A program made the position numbers and the translations under genes. A stretch of 64,000 bases of DNA, from NCBI GenBank assembly GCA_017447445.1, contig JAFSNK010000021.1, positions 165,390 to 229,389 on the forward strand. The letters are read 5' to 3'. Each line of letters opens with the position of its first letter. The first letter of the stretch is position 1. This DNA comes from Clostridia bacterium (GTDB taxonomy: Bacteria > Bacillota > Clostridia > Oscillospirales > CAG-382). Shown one piece after another: positions 41,801 to 50,236 of the stretch. The notes under the pieces were generated by a model. It made no database searches, was not told the origin of the DNA, and saw only the letters and a list, made by a program, of their open reading frames with translations.

Positions 41801-42304
41801 CTGCACCGAGCGCGCTTCCTTGTAGGGGACGATGCCGTCGATGAGAACATAGCGTTCCGACGTGGCGGATTTGGAAACGAGGTGTTCGCCGTAATCGAAG
41901 TCGCCGGTGTAATACTCGACAAGTATGTTGTACCTTGCCGGCTTCTTCATTTCAACGTCGAAAACGACCGCACTGTCGTCGCCGCAGACGAGGACGTTGC
42001 TCATCCCGTCGAGCTCACCGACGATCTTTACGGTGCCTTTCGACGCTTCGGTGTTGTACTTCGTGACGTCGATCGTTATCTCCGGACCCATAGCCACTCC
42101 GCCGTAAATATCGCAGTACGTCTTGTAAGTCGTGGACGTAAGGAAATTTTCGATTTCGGAGATGGAGGTACGGTAGAGCGAATCCGAGCCGCCGACGTAA
42201 TCACCGATCGCAGCCGCGCTGAAACCGCCGAAGCCCGTGAACACCAACACGAGCATCAGCGCAAAAGCACAGATGCATTGTGATTTTCTTCTGTAGCCAG
42301 TCAT
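38888..42304 (-). CDS. Giant extracellular solute-binding protein with carbohydrate-binding-like domains (operon gene 1)
   Basis: 1138 residues from the ATG at 42304, with CTCC complement (GGAGG) at normal distance; the in-frame ATG at 42364 is upstream of a good start and close to the -10. The signal sequence (about 12-34) lacks a lipobox Cys, unlike most Firmicute binding proteins. Two beta-sandwich regions (about 75-290 and 310-450) resemble family 6/35-type carbohydrate-binding modules (PARYNILVEYYTG, FYYINPRSRQNY, GVNTIRFEAV). A helical linker follows, then a full SBP_bac_1 domain (about 620-1110). Ordinary members have about 430 residues. It leads the operon and has its own promoter. 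It probably captures a large or branched glycan for the permeases that follow. Confidence 0.88.
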   Translation of the reverse strand: MTGYRRKSQCICAFALMLVLVFTGFGGFSAAAIGDYVGGSDSLYRTSISEIENFLTSTTYKTYCDIYGGVAMGPEITIDVTKYNTEASKGTVKIVGELDGMSNVLVCGDDSAVVFDVEMKKPARYNILVEYYTGDFDYGEHLVSKSATSERYVLIDGIVPYKEARSVQFDRTWADVYTRFDENGRIIYESNGEKSRYLSTDKDFVDFLLDPENHKADSSRPFLRDSNGNELKPSKQLVGSWKSKYVYDSTGYYFEPLTFYFAEGAHTIGFQAVREPLAIKSIKLVEAEKTPTYEEYLQAHAGAADYKGESVVIQAEFPYMISHNTIYQIYDRSSAYTQPQDSALIRLNEIGGDKAQYVGQWIEWKVEVPESGFYYINPRSRQNYYSGMYVSRKIYINGEFPFQEACNLRFKYNSSWQAEPLNDGTTTFKFYLEKGVNTIRFEAVLGDMSEILSTVENSLSKINEYYRKILMITGPDADSYRDYGFDKLIPDVLRGLSAQSKELYRVSNLLSELTGDKGEQSTNLDRVALVCERMSTYPSTIAPQMKTLKDYSAALGSWLADAKNQPLDIDYISFQAVESESPKAEPGFFGGLWYELKKFWMSFFSDYNSLGSLEENDTSARNIKVQVWTATSRDQAQIIRSLVDDDFTPNYEDISVEIKLVAGGTLLPATLAGTGPDIYLGAGQGDPVNYAIRSAVLSLNTKTGNTNVGYNFENLKDSIWNSQEPDGSYTYPAYHKLIENNTIKSFEEVKTWFAPQALIPVTLYGETYALPMTMSFAMMFYRKDIFVELGIEVPNTWDEFYDIIYSLQSNSLEIGFPAGTGGSMIMMYQQNEPLYDMGNYDYYTELFRRYFYDGDYNTITDSQKKELDESIFEKGYTYHDSEGNYIPKTDGMTINLDSDISLAAFKDCCQFFTAYAFPKVYDAANRFRSGEMPLIIQDYTAYNTLIVFAPEINGLWEFTPLPGTADELTQEINNSTIGGISTVIMMRSVKPDNALGAWAFMQWWLSAPTQSAYGNEMVALLGPSAKQPTANMQALTNMSWSADEYNNLFAQFNAVACTPEFPGSYIIGRYTNFAYLDVVNNKHDPIKEMQEQINDINTELSRKRDEFKLPTSSWIKQIEKEVSEKYKGWDAGLKGGTN

Positions 42305-42373
42305 AACTACCTCCTGCGAAGAATGAGAGTTCAAAAATGCGCATAGTAACACCACTATAAACATTTATACAAA

Positions 42374-42402
42374 ATAATAACATACGAGCGCGTTTTTGTC
42401 AA
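42374..42402 (-). promoter_or_regulatory. Promoter of the ABC/DUF5696/YIP1 operon
   Basis: Minus strand TTGACA (42397-42402), 17-base spacer, TATTAT (42374-42379), 70 bases before the start. Confidence 0.8.
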
Positions 42403-42832
42403 GAGTGCATATAAAAAGCGCTCTTAAATAATGCATTTTCAACACATCTTGCGACGAAAGCAACAAAACGGCGGTATGGCTATTTGTATAATATGTAAAA
42501 ACTATCCTTGGAAATACTGCCGAATAATAATTTACCGAATTCGGTCGCGCGGTGCGTTAAAAGGACAAATCTGCGAAAAACTGCTTGTTTTAGCGCGAAA
42601 AATGCCGTTTTTCGGCTGCTTTTGTATATAATGTGAAATTATTTTTTACAGAATAAAATAAACAAAAATTTATTTTTGCGGAAAGTCGGTTTTTTCGCGC
42701 TCTTCCCGCCCCCGTGCGCGCCGCTTTCTTCCCTTCCTCCGTATGTGCAAACTGCACAGTTTTTGCCTTAATATTTTTACGCTGCCGCTTTTTGCACAAA
42801 ACGTTTGTTCACACAAGATCCGCGCAAAAAAC

Positions 42833-42870
42833 AAGCCGGGACGAGGGGGTTTATTCCCTTCTCCCGGCTT
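42833..42870 (-). terminator. Terminator of the VanY-like gene
   Basis: A 9-bp stem AAGCCGGGA/TCCCGGCTT with further pairing inside (GGGG/CCCT) and GTTTTTTG on the minus strand, 72 bases after the stop. Confidence 0.82.
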
Positions 42871-42941
42871 GGTTCGATCGGTTATTGCTTTGTTACGGTA
42901 TTTCCGCGCGGATCTTCTTCGGCACGCTTCGCCGCGTTTCG

Positions 42942-43910
42942 TCAGATTTTGACTTTTACGGTAACGATAAAGCCGCTTTCTCCGTCGCCGGAGATCTCGT
43001 AAGGATTGCGTTCCGCGTCCTCCGGAACGGGTATGCTGGTGGTGTCTCCGCTTTCTGCGGGAACGTAATAGACCACGTAAGCGGTGTTGGCTTCAAGCTC
43101 GCTTTCGAATTCGATCACCTTCTCGGTATGGATCTTATCTATATACTCTTCCAGCGAATAGTTATAGTGGTTCATATAAAGACTGTGCGCGAGCCCGACG
43201 TATCTGTAAAGCGAATTGTCGGATTCCTGGCCGGTGTAAGTTTCCTTCCCGTCCGGGAAGCGCCTTATGATACCGTATTTGTAGCACTGTTCTTTAAGAT
43301 AGCTGAACTCGTTATCGGAGAACTTATACGGGGAATTGTAGATACCGAGTTTTACGGAATAGCTTGTCGTGAGCTCCGCGGATTTCGCGTCTTTCGCGGA
43401 TTCGGGTTTTATATACCCGCTCACGATTATTATCCCGCTTTTCGGAGTCGTGCCGGCAAAGCTTACGATGAAGTCGTCAAATGGCTTCATCGCCTCTTCG
43501 TTGATAAACAGCGAGGTATTGGAAAGCCCGTAAAGATCGGGCGTTTTTTTATCGCTGATGCGGACCATATCCGTCTGCGAAACGGTAGGATACCCGATCT
43601 TGCCGTCGACCACCGTAAGTTTTCCGTTCATAACGTCGGAATTGTTGAAAAGGCAGTCCTCGCGGCGGATAGAATCGAGGTACTTATACCTGCTCGCCTC
43701 GGACGTTTCCTCGGAAGGTTCCGAAACGACAGCGGAAGAAGCTTCGGAGCTTTCCGCTTCCGAAACGGGTTCGGAGGATTCGTTCCTCCCGGCGAATCTG
43801 CTTAACGCCAGCACGAAAAAGACGAGCATTGCCGCCACCGCAACGCAGATCCCCGCCGTCATAAGGTACATATATTTATATGAACCGTTGCTTTTGTCAG
43901 TATTTGCCAT
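42942..43910 (-). CDS. Membrane-anchored VanY-fold (M15B) protein lacking catalytic residues
   Basis: 322 residues: membrane anchor (about 14-38), a Ser/Glu linker (about 43-75), then an external domain. Several stretches match D-Ala-D-Ala carboxypeptidases of the VanY group: SGYIKPESAKD (164-174), YLKEQCYKYGIIRRFPDGKETYTG (204-227), YRYVG (235-239) and YSLEEYI (251-257). The active site is missing. Where VanY has SEHxTGLAxD, this protein has TSYSVKLGIY (about 182-191). Where VanY has EPWHYRYVG, it has DNSLYRYVG, so the catalytic Glu and zinc His are replaced by Asp231 and Leu234. It is therefore probably a peptidoglycan-binding or regulatory pseudoenzyme. It follows the nifJ gene with a hairpin between. 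Confidence 0.75.
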   Translation of the reverse strand: MANTDKSNGSYKYMYLMTAGICVAVAAMLVFFVLALSRFAGRNESSEPVSEAESSEASSAVVSEPSEETSEASRYKYLDSIRREDCLFNNSDVMNGKLTVVDGKIGYPTVSQTDMVRISDKKTPDLYGLSNTSLFINEEAMKPFDDFIVSFAGTTPKSGIIIVSGYIKPESAKDAKSAELTTSYSVKLGIYNSPYKFSDNEFSYLKEQCYKYGIIRRFPDGKETYTGQESDNSLYRYVGLAHSLYMNHYNYSLEEYIDKIHTEKVIEFESELEANTAYVVYYVPAESGDTTSIPVPEDAERNPYEISGDGESGFIVTVKVKI

Positions 43911-43939
43911 CTGAAAGCCTCCCTCGTTTTTGACTGTTC

Positions 43940-43965
43940 GCCGGGCAGAGTATCCCCTGCCCGGC
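43940..43965 (-). terminator. Hairpin after nifJ
   Basis: A 9-bp perfect stem GCCGGGCAG/CTGCCCGGC with an 8-base loop, 18 bases past the nifJ stop. No T tract directly follows on the minus strand, so read-through into the VanY-like gene is likely. Confidence 0.55.
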
Positions 43966-43982
43966 TCACGGACGTTTTTGGA

Positions 43983-46900
43983 TTACGCTTCGGCTTCCGC
44001 TTTCTTCTTGAGGGCGGCGTATTTGTCTTTCGCCTGCTGTTCAGCGGTGTCGAACAGTTTTTCCGCCCTTTCGGGGAAGGAGATACCGAGCGAGCTGTAT
44101 CTCGTTTCGGTCTTTATGAAGTCCTTGTAAGAAGTCGTCGGTTCCTTGCTGTCGAGCACGAACGGGTTCTTGCCTTCCGCGGCGAGTTCGGGATTATAGC
44201 GGAAGTTGAACCAGTATCCCGCCGCGACGGCGGCTTTGGTTTCGAGCATACTGGTGCCAAGGCCCTTCTTTATGCCGTGGTTGATACACGGAGCGTAGCC
44301 GATAACGAGCGACGGTCCCTTGTACTTTTCGGCTTCCGTGATCGCCTTGATGCACTGATTGTAATCGGCGCCCATAGCGACCTGCGCGACGTAAACGTAG
44401 CCGTAGGACATCGCGATGGCGGCAAGGTCTTTCTTCTTCACCGACTTGCCGGCGGCGGCGAATTTCGCCACGGAGCCGGTAGGAGTGGATTTGGACGCCT
44501 GTCCGCCGGTGTTGGAGTAAACTTCTGTATCGAATACGAAGATATTGATATCCTCGCCGGAAGCGATAGCGTGGTCGAGACCGCCGAAGCCGATGTCGTA
44601 TGCCCAGCCGTCGCCGCCGAAGATCCATATGGATTTCTTGCCGAGGAGATCTTTGTTGGAGAGTATCTGATCCTTGAGTCCGCCGCTGCAGCCGCAGGCT
44701 TCAAGAGCTTTGACAAGCTGTTCGCCGGCGAGCTTGGACTGTTCCGGATCGTCCTTGTTTTCGAGCCACGCCTTCGCGGCTTCTCTCGCGGCTTCGTCCG
44801 CGCATTCCTTTTCCGCAAGCTCCGCTATCGCGGCGGCAAGACGGTTTCTGCGGGAATTGACCGCGGTAGCCATACCGAGACCGAATTCGGCGTTGTCTTC
44901 GAACAGCGAGTTCGCCCAGGCGGGGCCGTGGCCGTCCTTATTGACCGTGTACGGCATCGAAGGAGCCGAACCGCCCCAGATAGAGGAGCAGCCGGTAGCG
45001 TTGGCGATGAACATCCTGTCGCCGAAGAGCTGGGTTATAAGCTTGGCGTAAGGAGTTTCGCCGCAGCCCGCGCAAGCGCCCGAGAACTCGAGCAGCGGCT
45101 GTTTGAACTGGCTGCCCTTTACGGTTTCGGGTTTGAACTTCGCGAGTACTTCTTTGTTGTCGGCGTACTTGTAGGACGCGTCGAACGCGTTCTGGTATTT
45201 AAGCTGACCGTCGATGGGAGCCATGGAAAGCGCCTTTTCGCCCTTCTTGCCCGGGCAGATCTGCACGCAGCTCTGGCAGCCGAGACAGTCGAGAGCAGAA
45301 ACGGTGATGCCGAACTTGTATCCGGGCATACCCGTCATCGGGATAAGCTTGAAATCGGGATGCTGTTCCGCTTCCGCGTCGGTCATTGCTATAGGCCTTA
45401 TAGTGGCGTGCGGGCAGACGTAAGAGCAGAAGTTGCACTGTATGCAGTTTTCGGGGTTCCAGTTCGGAACGTCGACGGAAACACCGCGTTTTTCGTATGC
45501 CGCGGTCCCCTGCGGGAATGTGCCGTCCGCGTTTTCCACGAACTTGGAAACGGGGAGGAAATCGCCCTTCTGCGCGTTTGCGGGTTCGAGAATCTCCTTA
45601 ACGAATTTAACGACTTCCGGCCTGCCTTCGATCTTCGCTTCCTCGACCGCTGCGTCTTCGGCGTTTGCCCATGCGGCGGGGACTTCCACCTTGTGGAACG
45701 CGTTCGCGCCGGCGTCGATGGCGGCGTAGTTCATATTGACTATCGCTTCGCCCTTCTTGGCAAAGCTCTTATAAGCGGCTTTCTTCATATATTCGACCGC
45801 TTCGGCGGAAGGAATGATATTTGCAAGCGCGAAGAAAGCGCTCTGGAGCACGGTGTTTGTCCTGTTGCCGAGCCCTATCTCGCGGGCGATCGAGGTAGCG
45901 TCGATGATATAGAAACTGACGTGCTTCGCGGCGATATCCCTCTTGACCTTAGCGGGGAGACGCGCGTCGAGCTCGTCTGCCGTCCACTGGCAGTTGAGCA
46001 GGAACGTTCCGCCTTCGGCGAGGTCTTCGGTTATATCGTATTTATCTATATATGAAGGATTGTGGCAGGCGACGAAGTTTGCGTGCGAGACGTAATAGGT
46101 CGAGCGTATGGGCGTATCGCCGAAGCGCAGATGGCTTATGGTAATACCGCCGGACTTCTTGCTGTCGTATGCGAAATACGCCTGAATATATTTATCGGTA
46201 TGGTCGCCGATTATCTTTATGGAGTTCTTGTTTGCGCCGACGGTGCCGTCGGAGCCGAGACCCCAGAACTTGCAGGACACTATGCCTTCGCCGGCGGTAT
46301 TGGGAGCCGGTTCAAGCGGGAGCGAGAGATGCGTTACGTCGTCGTAGATACCGACGGTGAAGCCGTTGATCGGCTTGGCGGCGTCGAGATTCTTGTAAAC
46401 GGCGAAAACGCAGGCGGGAGTGGTGTCCTTCAAGCCGAGACCGTATCTGCCGCCGACTATGAGCGCGGATTCGAAAGCGGTCCCGCGAACGGCGTTGACA
46501 ACATCGAGATAAAGCGGTTCGGCTGCGGCGCCGGGCTCTTTCGTTCTGTCGAGAACGGCGATCTTCTTAACGGTAGCGGGAAGCGCTTCGATAAGCTTGG
46601 CGTTTACGAACGGCCTGTAAAGACGCACTTTAACGAGACCGACCTTGCCGCCGTGAGCGTTGATATAGTCGACCGTTTCTTCGATCGTATCGCAGACGGA
46701 GCCCATCGCGATGATGACCTTTTCCGCGTCAGCCGCGCCGTAGTAATTGAACAGCTTGTAATCGGTTCCGGCTTTGGCGTTGACCTTTTCCATATACTTT
46801 TCTACTATGGAAGGAACCGCGTCGTAATATTTGTTGCATGCTTCGCGCGCCTGGAAGAAGATATCCGGGTTCTGCGCGGTGCCGCGGAGCACGGGATGTT

Positions 46901-47534
46901 CGGGATTGAGAGCCCTTTCGCGGAACGCTTTTACTGCGTCCATATTGCACATTTCGGCGAGGTCTTCATAATCCCATACTTCGACCTTCTGTATCTCGTG
47001 GGAGGTACGGAACCCGTCGAAGAAATGCAGGAACGGGACCCTGCCTTCGATGGCGGAAAGGTGGGCGACGGCACCGAGGTCCATAACTTCCTGAACGTTG
47101 GAAGCGCAGAGCATGGCGAAGCCGGTCTGGCGGCAAGCCATAACGTCGGAATGGTCGCCGAAAATATTAAGTGCGTGGGAAGCAAGGCAGCGCGCCGAAA
47201 CGTGTATTACTCCGGGAAGAAGCTCGCCGGCGATCTTATACATATTCGGGATCATGAGCAGCAGGCCCTGCGAAGCGGTATATGTTGTGGTAAGCGCTCC
47301 GGCGGCAAGCGAGCCGTGAACGGTACCGGAAGCGCCGCCCTCCGACTGCATCTCAACGACCTTTACGGTCTGACCGAAGATGTTTTTGCGCCCCTCGGCG
47401 GACCACTGATCGGTGACCTCCGCCATGGGCGACGAGGGCGTGATGGGGTAAATCCCGGCAACCTCGGTGAACGCGTAAGACACGTGCGCGGCCGCTGTGT
47501 TGCCGTCCATTGACAATTTCTTTCTTGTCGACAT
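43983..47534 (-). CDS. nifJ: Pyruvate:ferredoxin (flavodoxin) oxidoreductase
   Basis: 1183 residues, the full single-chain form. It oxidises pyruvate with CoA to acetyl-CoA and CO2 and reduces ferredoxin, the central step of clostridial fermentation. Domain order is normal: an N-terminal pyruvate-binding and TPP-contacting part, domain II/III, a ferredoxin-like insert with two 4Fe-4S motifs (CIQCNFCSYVCPHA and CLGCQSCVQICPG), CAGCGETPYAKL for the proximal cluster, and the TPP-binding GDGWAYDIGFGGLDHA...NTGGQ. The ATG follows AGGAGGAG at good spacing. It has its own promoter. With ppdK at 59693 and malic enzyme at 5880 it covers pyruvate metabolism. Confidence 0.96.
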   Translation of the reverse strand: MSTRKKLSMDGNTAAAHVSYAFTEVAGIYPITPSSPMAEVTDQWSAEGRKNIFGQTVKVVEMQSEGGASGTVHGSLAAGALTTTYTASQGLLLMIPNMYKIAGELLPGVIHVSARCLASHALNIFGDHSDVMACRQTGFAMLCASNVQEVMDLGAVAHLSAIEGRVPFLHFFDGFRTSHEIQKVEVWDYEDLAEMCNMDAVKAFRERALNPEHPVLRGTAQNPDIFFQAREACNKYYDAVPSIVEKYMEKVNAKAGTDYKLFNYYGAADAEKVIIAMGSVCDTIEETVDYINAHGGKVGLVKVRLYRPFVNAKLIEALPATVKKIAVLDRTKEPGAAAEPLYLDVVNAVRGTAFESALIVGGRYGLGLKDTTPACVFAVYKNLDAAKPINGFTVGIYDDVTHLSLPLEPAPNTAGEGIVSCKFWGLGSDGTVGANKNSIKIIGDHTDKYIQAYFAYDSKKSGGITISHLRFGDTPIRSTYYVSHANFVACHNPSYIDKYDITEDLAEGGTFLLNCQWTADELDARLPAKVKRDIAAKHVSFYIIDATSIAREIGLGNRTNTVLQSAFFALANIIPSAEAVEYMKKAAYKSFAKKGEAIVNMNYAAIDAGANAFHKVEVPAAWANAEDAAVEEAKIEGRPEVVKFVKEILEPANAQKGDFLPVSKFVENADGTFPQGTAAYEKRGVSVDVPNWNPENCIQCNFCSYVCPHATIRPIAMTDAEAEQHPDFKLIPMTGMPGYKFGITVSALDCLGCQSCVQICPGKKGEKALSMAPIDGQLKYQNAFDASYKYADNKEVLAKFKPETVKGSQFKQPLLEFSGACAGCGETPYAKLITQLFGDRMFIANATGCSSIWGGSAPSMPYTVNKDGHGPAWANSLFEDNAEFGLGMATAVNSRRNRLAAAIAELAEKECADEAAREAAKAWLENKDDPEQSKLAGEQLVKALEACGCSGGLKDQILSNKDLLGKKSIWIFGGDGWAYDIGFGGLDHAIASGEDINIFVFDTEVYSNTGGQASKSTPTGSVAKFAAAGKSVKKKDLAAIAMSYGYVYVAQVAMGADYNQCIKAITEAEKYKGPSLVIGYAPCINHGIKKGLGTSMLETKAAVAAGYWFNFRYNPELAAEGKNPFVLDSKEPTTSYKDFIKTETRYSSLGISFPERAEKLFDTAEQQAKDKYAALKKKAEAEA

Positions 47535-47569
47535 TTGAAACTCCTCCTAAAATATATTCAAACACAAAT

Positions 47570-47598
47570 AATATACCACCTTTTTGTCCGAAAGTAAA
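47570..47598 (-). promoter_or_regulatory. Possible promoter of nifJ
   Basis: Minus strand TTTACT (47593-47598), 17-base spacer, TATATT (47570-47575), 36 bases before the start codon. The -35 is weak. Confidence 0.45.
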
Positions 47599-47688
47599 TA
47601 GTATTTTTCAATTTTTTCGACAATACGGCTATGATTTTTGTTTTGAAAAATTGTTTTGCGATATTTTAAGGTAATTTAACGTTTTTTG

Positions 47689-47717
47689 TTGAAATAATAA
47701 AAATAATGTGGTAGAAT
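47689..47717 (+). promoter_or_regulatory. Promoter of yifB
   Basis: TTGAAA (47689-47694), 17-base spacer, TAGAAT (47712-47717), about 30 bases before the start codon. Confidence 0.7.
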
Positions 47718-47748
47718 GTAGGTTGATAAAAAGCAGGGGGACGAGAAA

Positions 47749-49302
47749 TTGGCGATAAACAGGATCTATTCGGCCGCGATCCGCGGCATAGACGGACAGA
47801 TTGTCACCGTCGAGGCGACAAGCGTTTATTCATCCACGCCGCGTCTTGATATAATAGGGCTTCCCGATACGGCGATCAAAGAATCACAGGGGCGCGTGCG
47901 CTCCGCCGCGAGGGCTTCGAATATCTCGATCAAAAAAGGCGCGGTCACCGTGAACCTTGCTCCCGCCGACCTAAAAAAAGAAGGCACCGTCTACGACCTG
48001 CCCATCCTGCTTTCGATGGTGGACGAACCGGGTTTCAGCCGCGTGGACTTTTCGGAATGCTGCTTTCTGGGCGAGCTTTCGCTTTCCGGCGAGCTGCGCC
48101 CGGTAAACGGCGTGCTGCCGATGGCGGTCGCCGCGCGTGACGCCGGATTCAAATACCTTTTCGTTCCGGCTGACAACGCCTGCGAAGCTTCCGCCGCGAT
48201 AGGCATAACCGTTTATCCGGTCAAGAACGCGGTGCAGGTGATAAATCACTTTCTTTCCAGCCGCCAGCTCATCCCGATGCATTTCGACGAACGCGATTTC
48301 TTCGCCATAAACAAAGACACGCCGCTGGACTTTTCGGACGTGAAAGGGCAGGACGCCGCCAAAAAGGCGCTGGAAATAGCCGCCGCGGGCGAACACAACG
48401 TTCTGCTTATAGGGCCTCCCGGATCAGGTAAAAGTATGCTCGCGGCACGCGTGCCGTATATACTTCCGCCCATAACGCTTGAGGAATCGATAGAGACTTC
48501 AAAGATATATTCCATCGCGGGGCTCACTTCGGAGCTCAATCCCCTGCTCTCGCACCGCCCGTTCCGCGCGCCGCACCATTCGCTTTCTCCAGCGGCGCTG
48601 ATCGGAGGAGGAAGCAACCCCAAGCCGGGCGAGATATCGCTTGCCAACAACGGAGTGTTGTTTCTGGACGAGTTCCCGGAATTCGACAAGCATAGCTGCG
48701 AGGTCCTGCGCCAGCCGTTAGAGGAACGCCACGTTACGATCACGCGGGTGAACGCCACGGTGGATTATCCCTGCTCGTTCATGCTGATCTGCGCGATGAA
48801 CCCCTGCAAGTGCGGATATTACGGGCATCCGACTCACCCCTGCAACTGTTCCACGCAGTCGCGCCGGAATTATCTTTCGATGGTTTCGGGCCCGATACTC
48901 GACAGGATGGATATACAGGTCGAAGTCGGCGCGCTGGAATTTCAGGAGCTGGACACCTCCGTCGTTGCCGAATCCAGCGTGAAGATACGCGAAAGAGTAT
49001 GCAAAGCGCGCGAATTCGCGATGAGACGCTTCGACGGCGAAAAGCTCAGCGACGGGCACCCGCTCACCTGCAACGCGAGGATGCAGCCGAAGCACATCCG
49101 CAAGTTCTGCAAATTCGACGAAGGCGGGCGCGAAGTCCTGCAAATGGCTTACGACAAGCTTTCGCTTTCCGCACGCGGGTACGACAGGATACTTAAAGTC
49201 GCGCGGACGATAGCCGATTTCGACGAAAGCGACCTTATAAAAAAGGAACATATCGCCGTGGCGGTTCAGATGAGGAGTCTGGACAGAAAGTATTTCAACT
49301 GA
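47749..49302 (+). CDS. YifB/ComM-family Mg-chelatase-like AAA+ ATPase
   Basis: 517 residues starting at a TTG codon 8 bases after CAGGGGG; no nearer ATG fits. The N-terminal domain (about 1-190) is the YifB-specific ChlI/Lon-substrate-like fold (RLDIIGLPDTAIKESQGRVRSA, VNLAPADLKKEGTVYDLP). The AAA+ core has Walker A LIGPPGSGKSMLA near 222-234, Walker B VLFLDEFPEF near 305 and a sensor region ERHVTITR. A zinc-like cysteine cluster CAMNPCKCGYYGHPTHPCNC follows, and a C-terminal Mg_chelatase_C domain. In Gram-negative bacteria ComM is a helicase promoting branch migration during natural transformation; the role in Clostridia is not established. Confidence 0.92.
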   Translation: MAINRIYSAAIRGIDGQIVTVEATSVYSSTPRLDIIGLPDTAIKESQGRVRSAARASNISIKKGAVTVNLAPADLKKEGTVYDLPILLSMVDEPGFSRVDFSECCFLGELSLSGELRPVNGVLPMAVAARDAGFKYLFVPADNACEASAAIGITVYPVKNAVQVINHFLSSRQLIPMHFDERDFFAINKDTPLDFSDVKGQDAAKKALEIAAAGEHNVLLIGPPGSGKSMLAARVPYILPPITLEESIETSKIYSIAGLTSELNPLLSHRPFRAPHHSLSPAALIGGGSNPKPGEISLANNGVLFLDEFPEFDKHSCEVLRQPLEERHVTITRVNATVDYPCSFMLICAMNPCKCGYYGHPTHPCNCSTQSRRNYLSMVSGPILDRMDIQVEVGALEFQELDTSVVAESSVKIRERVCKAREFAMRRFDGEKLSDGHPLTCNARMQPKHIRKFCKFDEGGREVLQMAYDKLSLSARGYDRILKVARTIADFDESDLIKKEHIAVAVQMRSLDRKYFN

Positions 49303-49484
49303 CCGGGCGCGGTTTCCGGTTTACATAAAAACCGGTAAAAAATCATACGGCTATGTGGAAAACCCGGTGGAAAATGTGATTAAGTCGCACGGTTGCGCGG
49401 ATTTTTACGCGCGGTTCGGGATTTTTCGGTGGAAAACCGCAAAAAATAATCTTTGCGCGCAAGAATTATGTTATGTGAGGTATC

Positions 49485-50222
49485 ATGGATTATCAGGGCA
49501 ATTATTTCCCGGAGGACGAGGACGAGCGGTCGTCGGTCACCTACAAAAGGGTAAAAGGCGTTTTCAAATGGGCGATGTACGGCATATCGTTCGTCGTATA
49601 CGCGCTGCTGTTCTATTTGATTTTCGTGAACCGCGACCGTCCCCTGCTTGAAAAGAATTATATGCACGCCGTCGACGGTTATACCGACGTTGACTTTTCC
49701 GCGGCCGAGCTGCTTCGCATTAACCCGCGCGAGTTTATGAACGAGGACGGCTCGCTGCAGGTCTATAACGTCGATTACGCGCCGGAAGCGGGGCTTCTGG
49801 AGCTCGGCGTCCGTTTCAACGCGAACAAGATCACCGGGGGCGACAAAGGCGACGTGCTGGAATACAGACTGGAAGATTCCGACGGCAACGTTTACAAAGC
49901 GGTGCACAAGGTCACCGACAGCGGCGGGAGATACGGGTTTGCAAGGGTCTGTTTCGAGGGGTTGAAGATCGATCTTTCGTCGAACGATCTTGAAATAGAA
50001 AAGCTGCTTTCCGCGCAGGCGCGCGAAGCGACGAAGGAAGACCCGCGCGACTACCGCGAATACCTTGAACAGCTTAAAAGCGGATACGCGCGCGCCAGCG
50101 ACCGGAAATACACGCTTAAAGTATATTTCGCGAGCGAAGATAACGAAAAACAGCCGATACACGAGTTCATTATATACGATAATCAGGCGGTTTTTTATAA
50201 AACAGACTACAACAAGGGCTGA
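49485..50222 (+). CDS. Single-pass membrane protein of unknown function
   Basis: 245 residues. An acidic cytoplasmic head (MDYQGNYFPEDEDERSS) precedes one membrane segment (about 31-49). The external part is beta-rich (VYNVDYAPEAGLLELGVRFN, DSDGNVYKAVHKV) and ends with IHEFIIYDNQAVFYKTD. A helical section with many charged residues lies near 165-200. No family was recognised. The next gene begins 14 bases later, so the two are probably coexpressed. The 182-base gap upstream holds an ACCGG hairpin (49316-49335) but no clear promoter. Confidence 0.75.
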   Translation: MDYQGNYFPEDEDERSSVTYKRVKGVFKWAMYGISFVVYALLFYLIFVNRDRPLLEKNYMHAVDGYTDVDFSAAELLRINPREFMNEDGSLQVYNVDYAPEAGLLELGVRFNANKITGGDKGDVLEYRLEDSDGNVYKAVHKVTDSGGRYGFARVCFEGLKIDLSSNDLEIEKLLSAQAREATKEDPRDYREYLEQLKSGYARASDRKYTLKVYFASEDNEKQPIHEFIIYDNQAVFYKTDYNKG

Positions 50223-50236
50223 CAGGAGAACAAACT

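Larger units (their letters stand above)
42305..42941. other. Long AT-rich intergenic region
   Basis: Contains the operon promoter at its left end and the terminator of the VanY-like gene at its right end. The middle (42403-42830) is AT-rich. It holds two isolated TATAAT-like hexamers on the plus strand without -35 partners and a small hairpin GTGCA/TGCAC at 42745-42757. No credible gene on either strand. Confidence 0.6.

Noticed and set aside
44277..47513. Two long plus-strand open frames (592 and 483 codons) opposite nifJ
   Set aside because: Antisense shadows of the nifJ coding sequence, with Val/Gly/Arg-rich products and no known motif.
49303..49345. Terminator after yifB
   Set aside because: The hairpin CCGGTTT/AAACCGG is followed by A-rich sequence on the plus strand, so it would not terminate yifB.
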